Assembly (NCBI RefSeq): GCF_002564465.1
Contig: NZ_NUUX01000008.1
Coordinates: 1 to 39,930 of the forward strand
Length of the DNA stretch: 39,930 nucleotides
Source: Bacillus sp. AFS088145
GTDB taxonomy: Bacteria > Bacillota > Bacilli > Bacillales > Bacillaceae_G
Reading direction: 5' to 3'
Position numbers and translations under genes: made by a program. Below, one piece after another: positions 33,289 through 39,930 of this stretch. The notes below the pieces were generated by a model, which saw nothing but the letters and a program-made list of their open reading frames with translations, was not told where the DNA came from and did not search any database. The number at the start of each line of letters is the position of its first letter. Positions within the stretch are counted from its first letter, which is position 1.

Positions 33289-34432
33289 CAATCCAACTAC
33301 CCATATAAGCTGGATCTTCATATTGATGTGCTTCTTTTACTACATAAAGTGGTCTAAATGTATCAATCATTACTGCTAGTTCTAATGTTTCTTTCTTTCC
33401 AATACTACCTTCAGTTTTACCTGGATGTGGTCCATGTGGAATACCTGATGGATGTAATGTAATTGACTCTTGTTCGATTCCTTTTCTACTCATAAAGTTT
33501 CCTTCTACATAGTAAAGGACTTCATCACTGTTTACATTACTGTGTACATAAGGTGCCGGAATTGCTTCAGGATGATAATCATACATCCTTGGTACAAATG
33601 AGCACACTACAAAATTATGCCCTTCAAATGTTTGATGTACTGGTGGTGGCTGATGAATTCTTCCTGTAATCGGTTCGAAATCTTCAATATTAAATGCCCA
33701 CGGATATAAATACCCATCCCAACCTACTACATCAAATGGATGATGTGTTAAGACATGTTTATAAAGGTTTCCTCTTGCTCTAGTTAGAACAGTGAATTCA
33801 CCTTTTTCATCATATGTCTCAAGCGATTCTGGTCCTCTAAAATCACGTTCGCAAAATGGGCTATGCTCAAGCATTTGGCCATATTCATTGCGATAACGTC
33901 TTGGCGTTGTTAATTGGCTATTTGACTCAACAATTAAAAACTTCGTATCATCATTTGGAACTACTTTGTAAATTGTTCCAATAGGGATCATGATATAATC
34001 CCCTTTACGGTAAGTAATCGTTCCAAACATTGTTTGGATTTCACCTGAACCGTAATGGACAAAGAACATTTCATCTCCTTCACCATTTCGATAAAAATGT
34101 TTGCTTTCTTCCGTTACGTTTGCAACTGCAATTAACAGATCAGAGTTACCTAAAACGTATACTCTTCCTTCTAAAGCATCACCTGTACGCTCTAAATTGT
34201 TTGTACGAATATGGCGGTGCTGCAGGGATGTCTGTTCTTCAAATTCGATTTGAAGTGATTTATAAAATGATGTTTCACTAACAGATGTAGGCATATTGTT
34301 ATGATATAAAATAGATTGAGTACCTGAAAATCCTTTTGTACCCATTACCTGCTCTCTGTATAATGATCCATCTTCTTTTCGAAATTGAATATGTCTTTTC
34401 TTTGGAATCTTACCTAGACTACGATAATACAC
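33281..34432 (-). CDS. hmgA: Homogentisate 1,2-dioxygenase
   Basis: 383 residues, the shorter bacterial form. It opens the ring of homogentisate to maleylacetoacetate using Fe(II). A cupin fold with ligands visible in PAPYVHSNVNSDEVLYYVEGNF near 287-310 (His, Glu) and SGIPHGPHPGKTEG near 330 (His). The start is GTG at 34432, with GAGGGG upstream. It follows fahA by 10 bp, so the order hppD, flavin reductase, fahA, hmgA is a single operon. Confidence 0.92.
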   Translation of the reverse strand: MYYRSLGKIPKKRHIQFRKEDGSLYREQVMGTKGFSGTQSILYHNNMPTSVSETSFYKSLQIEFEEQTSLQHRHIRTNNLERTGDALEGRVYVLGNSDLLIAVANVTEESKHFYRNGEGDEMFFVHYGSGEIQTMFGTITYRKGDYIMIPIGTIYKVVPNDDTKFLIVESNSQLTTPRRYRNEYGQMLEHSPFCERDFRGPESLETYDEKGEFTVLTRARGNLYKHVLTHHPFDVVGWDGYLYPWAFNIEDFEPITGRIHQPPPVHQTFEGHNFVVCSFVPRMYDYHPEAIPAPYVHSNVNSDEVLYYVEGNFMSRKGIEQESITLHPSGIPHGPHPGKTEGSIGKKETLELAVMIDTFRPLYVVKEAHQYEDPAYMGSWIEK

Positions 34433-34442
34433 ACGCTTCCCC

Positions 34443-35339
34443 TCACTTTCTTACAGTATTTCGTAATGTACCTAAACCTGTAATGCTTAACTCAACAACG
34501 TCCCCATCTTCTAACCAGCGATGTTTTTCTTCACCAAGTTCTAAGATACAACCTGTTCCAACAGTTCCAGAGCCAATCACATCACCTGGATATAGCGTTA
34601 CATTTTTTGAAGCATGAGAAATTAATTCTGGAACGGAATAATAAATTGAAGAAAAGTTACCACTAGAAATGACTTTTCCATTAACTGCAGCTGTCATCTT
34701 CAAATCATAGCTTTTACCGGTTCTAAAATTCTCAATTTCATCTTTTGTTACAATGCAAGGTCCTAAAGAAGTAGCAAAATCCTTACCTTTTGATGGACCT
34801 AGGCCAACCTTTACTTCATGTGCTTGAATATCTCTAGCACTCCAGTCATTCAAAATTGTATAGCCAAGAATATAATCATCGGCTTCTTCAACTGGGATAT
34901 CTTTACCTTCTTTACCAATAATACAAGCGATTTCTAATTCAAAATCCATCTTTTTACAATTAGTTGGTATGTTGACATGATCTTCAGGTCCAATAACTGC
35001 TCGATGATTCGTAAAATAGAAAACTGGCACGTCATACCACTCAGGGATCATCTCTAGACCTCTTCTGCCGCGAGCAGTTCTCACATGCTCCTCAAAGGCA
35101 TAAAAGTCACGAATACTTTGTGGTTTTGGTAGTGGTGCTCGCAATTGAACGGAAGAAAGTGGAATACTTTCTCCTGATATTTCTGCTATTTCATTTTTAT
35201 ATAAATCATAGTTTTCTAGAATGGTTAGTAAATCCGCTGGAATACGGCCATTACTAGCTTTATTAAGATCGATTACTTGATCTTCAACTAATAATCCTGC
35301 ACGCTCATTACCATCATATTGAAAAGTTATAAATTTCAT
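34443..35339 (-). CDS. fahA: Fumarylacetoacetate hydrolase family protein
   Basis: 298 residues from the ATG at 35339, preceded by AAGGTGAAGG; the frame extends to 35414 with a hydrophobic, unrelated N-terminus. The FAH catalytic core is visible: MDFELEIACIIGKEGKDI, GYTILNDWSARDIQAHEV, GPSKGKDFATSLGPCIVTKDE and GDVIGSGTVGTGCILEL. It should cleave fumarylacetoacetate (or maleylacetoacetate directly) to fumarate/maleate and acetoacetate. No maleylacetoacetate isomerase gene is present in the window. Confidence 0.9.
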   Translation of the reverse strand: MKFITFQYDGNERAGLLVEDQVIDLNKASNGRIPADLLTILENYDLYKNEIAEISGESIPLSSVQLRAPLPKPQSIRDFYAFEEHVRTARGRRGLEMIPEWYDVPVFYFTNHRAVIGPEDHVNIPTNCKKMDFELEIACIIGKEGKDIPVEEADDYILGYTILNDWSARDIQAHEVKVGLGPSKGKDFATSLGPCIVTKDEIENFRTGKSYDLKMTAAVNGKVISSGNFSSIYYSVPELISHASKNVTLYPGDVIGSGTVGTGCILELGEEKHRWLEDGDVVELSITGLGTLRNTVRK

Positions 35340-35343
35340 ACCT

Positions 35344-35955
35344 TCACCTTTTTCTTTCAATTGCAAAAGTATCAGAAATAGCACGAGAGTAAGAATGGCC
35401 AGCAAGGCGACCAACTGGATTTAGCTTTTCAGTATTGATTTTGCCATCTGCATATAAATCATCATTTATATGCACATTAACGACTTTACCAATTACTAAA
35501 CTTCCAGCACCTTTGTTTTCGCCAAAATGTAATAGCTCATGAAGCTCACATTCTAGTCCTACTAAACTTTCTTTTACTCGAGGAACTTGCACAGTTGTCC
35601 CATCCACTTTTGTAAGACCAACTTGTTCAAATTCATCTACTCCATACGGAAAATCTGCAGCAGCATTATTAACTTGTTCGCAAATTTCCTCACTTACAAT
35701 ATTAATAATGAATCGCTTCGTCAGTTCAATATTTTTTAATGTGTCTTTTTTCTCGCCGTCTGTACCTCGAATCATTGGTGCAAAGCACACTAACATCGGG
35801 TCAGCACAAATCGCTGTAAAGAAACTAAAAGGTGCAACATTCGCTACACCTTCTGAGTTTACAGTTGAAACAAAAGCAATCGGACGAGGCAACACTGAAC
35901 CAATTAACAGCTTATAAGCATCTTGCCATGGTAAAGTATCCGGTCTAATTTCCAT
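35344..35955 (-). CDS. Flavin reductase family protein of the homogentisate operon
   Basis: 203 residues. The split-barrel flavin-binding fold shows LPRPIAFVSTVNSEGVANVAPFSFFTAICADPMLVCF at residues 22-60, and LVGLECELHELLHFGENKGAGSLVIGKVVNVHI. It lies 4 bp from fahA and 12 bp from hppD, so it is co-transcribed. Its biochemical role in homogentisate breakdown is unknown. It is not related to the maleylacetoacetate isomerases that occupy this position in other operons. Confidence 0.88.
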   Translation of the reverse strand: MEIRPDTLPWQDAYKLLIGSVLPRPIAFVSTVNSEGVANVAPFSFFTAICADPMLVCFAPMIRGTDGEKKDTLKNIELTKRFIINIVSEEICEQVNNAAADFPYGVDEFEQVGLTKVDGTTVQVPRVKESLVGLECELHELLHFGENKGAGSLVIGKVVNVHINDDLYADGKINTEKLNPVGRLAGHSYSRAISDTFAIERKR

Positions 35956-35967
35956 TGTTACAACTCC

Positions 35968-37083
35968 TTATAGATTTCCTCGAAGTTCTTGCTCACGCTC
36001 GATTGATTCGAATAATGCTTTAAAGTTACCATCACCGAATCCTCTAGCACCTTTACGTTGAATAATTTCAATAAATAAAGTTGGACGGTCAACGATTGGA
36101 CGAGTGAAGATTTGTAATAAATACCCTTCATCATCACGGTCAACTAAAATCTTTAATTCTCTTAATTTCTCGATATCTTCATCAATTTTTCCAACGCGCT
36201 CTGTTAACATATCATAATACGTATCTGGTGTTTTTAAGAATTCCACACCAAGAGCTCTAAGTTTTGTAACTGTATCAACAATATCTTCAGTTAATAAAGC
36301 AATATGTTGTACGCCTGGTCCATTGTTATAATCTAAGTACTCTTGAATTTGTGATTTCTTTTTACCTTCAGCTGGTTCATTAATCGGGAATTTAATTCTG
36401 CTTCCATTTGTCATAACTTTTGACATTAATGCAGAATACTCAGTACTAATATCGTCATCATCAAAATGGATCATTGATTGGAATCCCATTACATTTTCAT
36501 AATAAGAAACCCATTCTTCCATTCTTTCAACATTACCAACTACATGGTCTAATGCGATTAGTCCTGTTTCATTTACAGGAATTGTGAAAGCACGATCTTT
36601 ATATCCTGGTAAGAAAGGACCATTGTAATCGCCTTTTTCGATTAATGTGTGGATTGTATCACCATAAGTTCCGATTACAGCTTTTTTAACTGTACCGTAT
36701 TCATCACTAACTTCAGTTGGAGGTAAAATTTTAATTGCTCCACGGCTTACCGCACCCTGATACGCTGCTTCAATATCATCTACTAATAAAGCGATATCTT
36801 TAACACCATCGCCATGTTTTTTAATGAAGTCAGCAATTTTAGAATCTTCTTTTAAAGTTCCAGTAATTACTAGACGAATCGTACCATTTTTTAATACGTA
36901 AGAAACTTTATCACGTACTTTTGTTTCTAAACCAGAGTATGCTACTGGTGTAAACCCAAAAGTGTTTGCGAAGAAATAAGCTGTTTGTTTCGCGTTCCCT
37001 ACATATAATTCTAAATGATGTACATCTGATACTGGAAAAACATCATAGCTAGTATTTGTTTGTTTTAATTCATCTTGTTTCAT
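35968..37083 (-). CDS. hppD: 4-Hydroxyphenylpyruvate dioxygenase
   Basis: 371 residues, typical. Two vicinal-oxygen-chelate halves: DVHHLELYVGNAKQTAYFF at residue 20 and ALDHVVGNVERMEEWVSYY near 174. The Fe ligands are His in LDHVV, His in GPGVQHIALLTEDIV near 255, and Glu in RPTLFIEIIQRKGARGFGDGNFKALFESIE near 340. It converts 4-hydroxyphenylpyruvate to homogentisate. GGGGG precedes the ATG. It is the first gene of the operon; a cre-like site lies 63 bp upstream. Confidence 0.95.
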   Translation of the reverse strand: MKQDELKQTNTSYDVFPVSDVHHLELYVGNAKQTAYFFANTFGFTPVAYSGLETKVRDKVSYVLKNGTIRLVITGTLKEDSKIADFIKKHGDGVKDIALLVDDIEAAYQGAVSRGAIKILPPTEVSDEYGTVKKAVIGTYGDTIHTLIEKGDYNGPFLPGYKDRAFTIPVNETGLIALDHVVGNVERMEEWVSYYENVMGFQSMIHFDDDDISTEYSALMSKVMTNGSRIKFPINEPAEGKKKSQIQEYLDYNNGPGVQHIALLTEDIVDTVTKLRALGVEFLKTPDTYYDMLTERVGKIDEDIEKLRELKILVDRDDEGYLLQIFTRPIVDRPTLFIEIIQRKGARGFGDGNFKALFESIEREQELRGNL

Positions 37084-37416
37084 TTTAATTTCCCCCTATA
37101 AATTACGATTTTTGTAAAGAAAAGAAAAAACTATGTAAGAGCGTTAAGTAAACGCTTACAAAACAAATAAACCGCATAAAAAAAATTCTTAACAAGGATG
37201 ACAATTCGCCAAGAATACCATTTAGAAATATATGGGAATTTCCCTAACGAACACACAACCTTTACTACTATATTAATGTAATCATCGTTTTATGAATCGA
37301 TTTTACATATATATAGTAGTCTCTAAATAAATATTTCTACACTTCTTTTTAAATTCCTTCAAAAAATTTTCAATTAAATAAATTTTTTGTCGTTTCTTAA
37401 TTTTATAACGATAGTA
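37084..37416. other. Upstream region of hppD
   Basis: 333 bp without genes. Besides the cre site it holds an 11-bp palindrome GGGAATTTCCC (37234-37244) and a spaced inverted repeat ATTCTT/AAGAAT (37186-37218 region). Either could be an operator. A clear -35/-10 pair was not found. Confidence 0.5.
37146..37161. promoter_or_regulatory. cre-like site upstream of hppD
   Basis: On the minus strand, TTGTAAGCGTTTACTT fits WTGNAANCGNWWNCAW with one mismatch. It sits inside a larger dyad (GTAAG-AGCGTT...AACGCT-TAC). It lies between the probable promoter and the ribosome site, suggesting CcpA roadblock repression of tyrosine catabolism (inference). Confidence 0.65.
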
Positions 37417-37737
37417 TTAATTCGTTTTGCTTTTCTTTATATGATTTCCGCCCCATGCACATAAGAGATCCAAAATGGGCTTCATTGATTGACCGTATTC
37501 ATTTAATTCGTATTCCACTTTAGGTGGTATTTGGTCATAAGCAATACGATTAATTAGTCCATCCGCTTCTAACTCTCTTAATTGCTGTGTTAACATTTTT
37601 TGAGTTATTTTAGGCATCAGTTTTCTAAGCTCATTTGTTCTTTTTTTACCAGTTTCTAAATGGCAAAGTATGATACATTTCCACTTTCCACCTATTACCT
37701 CAATGGCTGCTTCAATCGGCATATTATATTCTTTCAT
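37417..37737 (-). CDS. HxlR family transcriptional regulator
   Basis: 106 residues, normal for HxlR/YodB-type winged-helix regulators. Signatures: AAIEVIGGKWKCIILCHL, GKKRTNELRKLMPKITQKMLTQQLRELEADGLINR, and YELNEYGQSMKPILDLLCAWG. A Cys lies at residue 23 in KWKCIILC; members such as YodB and HypR sense quinones or aldehydes by Cys chemistry, so a thiol-based sensor is plausible but not shown. GGAGG precedes the ATG. Divergent from the flavodoxin-like oxidoreductase/alcohol dehydrogenase pair and probably its regulator. Confidence 0.9.
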   Translation of the reverse strand: MKEYNMPIEAAIEVIGGKWKCIILCHLETGKKRTNELRKLMPKITQKMLTQQLRELEADGLINRIAYDQIPPKVEYELNEYGQSMKPILDLLCAWGGNHIKKSKTN

Positions 37738-38074
37738 AGATCCTCCATCATTGCTAATTACTATTTAATTAAAATTAAAATTATTTTACTCAACTTTTTT
37801 AGTACAAATGAAAACTTCAAAATCATCATATATTGTGGATATTATAACTATTGTCCTATCAATGATTTTGCAGTCAACAGTAAAGGTTCATAAAATATAG
37901 CATACAAATAAATTATAGTTCAAATATTTATCAGTTATAAAAAACCTACACTTAGTTCTATAGACTTAGATGAACTCAAAAAATTTATAGGCACTTTTTA
38001 GTACGTACTTTATTTTAGGATCGTAATCATTCATAATTACAATCATAATTTATTCAAAAAGGAGTGGAAACAAT
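37738..38074. promoter_or_regulatory. Divergent promoter region with operator-like motif
   Basis: The 337-bp region contains TATAGGCACTTTTTAGT (37986-38002) followed by ACGTACTT, with the 10-bp palindrome AGTACGTACT at 38000-38009. Near copies occur upstream of the aldo/keto reductase gene. The ribosome site AAAGGAG lies before the ATG at 38075. No further gene seen. Confidence 0.6.
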
Positions 38075-38611
38075 ATGTTTATCATTCATGGTAGTTCTAG
38101 GGAAAACGGAAATACAGAGCAGCTAACAAATCTCATTACAAAAGATGTTGTCAAGACGGAAGTGCAATTACGTCATAAAAATATTAAGGCGATTAACGAC
38201 CAAAGACACGAGCCAAATGGCTTCCAACCAATTGATGATGATTACGAGGAAATTGTTAAAGAAATGCTAGAGCATGATACGATTATTTTTTCAACACCTT
38301 TATACTGGTATGGTATGAGTGGATACATGAAAAACTTTATTGATCGTTGGTCTCAAAGTCTTCGTAATAAAGATCTGCAGTTCGCTGAAAAAATGAAAAA
38401 CAAAAAAATGTATGTCGTAATTGTTGGTGGTGATCAGCCAAAAATTAAAGCACTACCATTAATTTTACAATTTAAACATATATTCGAATTTGTTGGAGCA
38501 ACATTTGAAGGGCATATTATTGGAACAGGAAATTCACCTGGAGCAATATTGGAAGATCAATTAGCCATTCAACAAGCCGTATTGCTAAACACAACACTAA
38601 AAAATAAGTAA
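38075..38611 (+). CDS. Flavodoxin-like NAD(P)H oxidoreductase (NADPH-dependent FMN reductase type)
   Basis: 178 residues. The FMN phosphate-binding loop is [16 protein letters not shown] at the start. [21 protein letters not shown] near residue 75-95 is the flavin isoalloxazine-binding signature of NQO-like flavodoxin-fold reductases. It probably reduces quinones or azo/nitro compounds, fitting an HxlR regulon. Divergent from HxlR and 23 bp upstream of the alcohol dehydrogenase. Confidence 0.88.
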   Translation: MFIIHGSSRENGNTEQLTNLITKDVVKTEVQLRHKNIKAINDQRHEPNGFQPIDDDYEEIVKEMLEHDTIIFSTPLYWYGMSGYMKNFIDRWSQSLRNKDLQFAEKMKNKKMYVVIVGGDQPKIKALPLILQFKHIFEFVGATFEGHIIGTGNSPGAILEDQLAIQQAVLLNTTLKNK

Positions 38612-38634
38612 GTACAACTAGAAGGAGCAAGACC

Positions 38635-39792
38635 TTGATTCCATTTTTACAACATAACCCAACTAAATTATGGTTTGGGAAAAATCAAATTGAGCAATTA
38701 GCAAATGAAGTACTAGATTATAAACGTATACTTGTCGTTTATGGTGGCGGTAGTATTAAAAAAAATGGCGTATTTGATGACGTAATGAAACAACTAAGTG
38801 GTAAAACGATTTATGAACTTTCTGGCGTTGAACCAAACCCGAGACTAACAACAGTGCAAAAAGGTATTCAAATTTGTAGAGATAAAAAAATTGATTTTAT
38901 TTTAGCAGTAGGCGGTGGCAGCGTAATCGATTGTGTTAAAGCGATCGCAATTGGCGTTCCATTCGAAGGAGATGTGTGGGATCTTATTACTAGAAAATCC
39001 CAACCAACTAGTGCAACTCCTTTTGGTACTGTTTTAACTTTAGCTGCAACCGGATCAGAAATGAACTGCACATCAGTCATATCTAATATGGAAGTAAATG
39101 AAAAAAGAGGATGGAGTAACCCATTCGTTTTCCCTAAATTTTCAATATTAGATCCTTCTTATACATTCTCAGTACCAATAGATCAAACAATCTATGGAAT
39201 TGTCGACATTATGTCACATGCATTAGAGCAATATTTCCACCGTGTTGGCAATACACCAATGATTGATCGCTTTATCGAAAGTTTATTAATTACTGTAATC
39301 GAAGCTGGTGGAAAACTTGTTAACGATTTAGAAAACTATGATTTACGTGAAACTATTATGTACGCTGGAACGACTGCCTTTAATGATACGTTATTAAACG
39401 GTACAGATGGTGGCGACTGGGCATCACACCAAATTGAACATGCAGTTTCTGCCATTTACGATATTCCACACGGTGGTGGGTTAGCGATTATATTCCCTAA
39501 CTGGTTAAGTCACTGTTTAGACTATGATCCAAGCAGAATTAAAATGCTTGCAACAAATGTTTTTGGAATTTCTGAAGAAGGAAAAACAACAAAGCAAGTT
39601 GCAGAAGAAGGGATCCAAGCACTAAGAAGTTTTTGGAACTCAATCGGTGCACCGAACCGTTTAGCAGATTATCAAATTGACGACTCACGTTTAGACGAAT
39701 TAGTAGAAAAATCCTTCGTAAAACCAGTAGTTGGCGGTTATAAAATTTTGGATAAAAAAAGTGCGAAAGATATTTTAGTACGCTCTCTATAA
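38635..39792 (+). CDS. Iron-containing alcohol dehydrogenase
   Basis: 385 residues, usual for group III alcohol dehydrogenases (BDH/YqhD/YugJ-like). NAD(P) site: [30 protein letters not shown] near residue 95-110, and [10 protein letters not shown] near 143. Iron ligands appear in [43 protein letters not shown] near 265-290. It starts with TTG at 38635, with GAAGGAG upstream. It likely reduces aldehydes, complementing the flavodoxin-like reductase. A 9-bp inverted repeat TAGGTAGTT/AACTACCTA (39818-39826, 39865-39873) lies downstream but lacks a T run. Confidence 0.93.
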   Translation: MIPFLQHNPTKLWFGKNQIEQLANEVLDYKRILVVYGGGSIKKNGVFDDVMKQLSGKTIYELSGVEPNPRLTTVQKGIQICRDKKIDFILAVGGGSVIDCVKAIAIGVPFEGDVWDLITRKSQPTSATPFGTVLTLAATGSEMNCTSVISNMEVNEKRGWSNPFVFPKFSILDPSYTFSVPIDQTIYGIVDIMSHALEQYFHRVGNTPMIDRFIESLLITVIEAGGKLVNDLENYDLRETIMYAGTTAFNDTLLNGTDGGDWASHQIEHAVSAIYDIPHGGGLAIIFPNWLSHCLDYDPSRIKMLATNVFGISEEGKTTKQVAEEGIQALRSFWNSIGAPNRLADYQIDDSRLDELVEKSFVKPVVGGYKILDKKSAKDILVRSL

Positions 39793-39930
39793 TGATGGAA
39801 AGAACCTTGCATTAAGCTAGGTAGTTCAGATAATGTGGAGAAAATGTAAAATATCAGTATTAATAACTACCTAAATAGTTATATTATTGACAATTCAAAT
39901 ATAAGTAAATTTACGATTTAAAAACGCTTG

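Noticed and set aside
35340-35414. Hydrophobic N-terminal extension of FahA
   Set aside because: It overlaps the end of the flavin reductase gene and has no counterpart in fumarylacetoacetate hydrolases; the ATG at 35339 has a good ribosome site.

Overview
The window is AT-rich DNA from a low-GC, endospore-former-like member of the Bacillaceae. The evidence is AGGAGG-type ribosome binding sites, sigma-A type promoters, a Bacillus-type gntRKP operon with the exact palindrome known as the B. subtilis GntR operator, and a hisZGDBHAFI-hisJ operon in Bacillus order. There are no rRNA or tRNA genes, no prophage and no CRISPR. The species assignment is inference.

Layout. 0.3-2 kb: a TauE/SafE-type permease divergent from a TrmB-type regulator. 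2.1-4.1 kb: a MarR regulator followed by a MATE exporter, with three copies of a GTTAGAATTCTAAC-like operator. 4.6-8.3 kb: gluconate operon gntR-gntK-gntP with promoter, operator and cre site all visible. 8.6-10.4 kb: a secreted S53 (kumamolisin-like) protease. 11-15.5 kb: a small unknown gene, a large TPR plus dynamin-like GTPase, an acidic 154-residue protein, and three very small hydrophilic genes, two of them previously outside the obvious ORFs. 15.5-18 kb: a GNAT acetyltransferase, a second GNAT gene broken by a frameshift, a DinB-family protein and a small membrane protein. 18.1-25.5 kb: the histidine operon. 25.7-31.8 kb: an accessory stretch with a small membrane protein, an ArsR-type regulator divergent from a flavin-reductase-like protein, several decayed genes and two short inverted-repeat elements, then an aldo/keto reductase-SRPBCC pair (the SRPBCC gene is frameshifted) and an ABM-domain protein. 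32-37.1 kb: hisC next to the homogentisate pathway (hppD, flavin reductase, fahA, hmgA). 37.4-39.8 kb: an HxlR regulator divergent from a flavodoxin-like oxidoreductase and an iron-type alcohol dehydrogenase.

The most interesting element is the leader of the histidine operon. A canonical promoter is followed by an 18-codon leader ORF with three consecutive His codons, a set of mutually exclusive hairpins and a strong intrinsic terminator just before hisZ. That is the architecture of the enterobacterial hisL attenuator, here in a Bacillus-type operon where a T-box or protein regulator would be the usual expectation. At the other end, the same transcript carries a 52-bp tandem array of ACTCAT...ATGAGT hairpins between the hisJ stop and the terminator. 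Also notable is a shared operator-like motif (TATAGGCACYTTTTAGT) upstream of the aldo/keto reductase operon and of the flavodoxin/alcohol dehydrogenase operon, 8 kb apart, suggesting that the HxlR regulator controls both.

How genes work together: hisC lies outside the his operon, beside the tyrosine-degradation genes, so its aminotransferase may serve both histidinol-phosphate and aromatic amino acid transamination. Gluconate uptake and phosphorylation, and probably homogentisate degradation, carry catabolite-repression (cre) sites.
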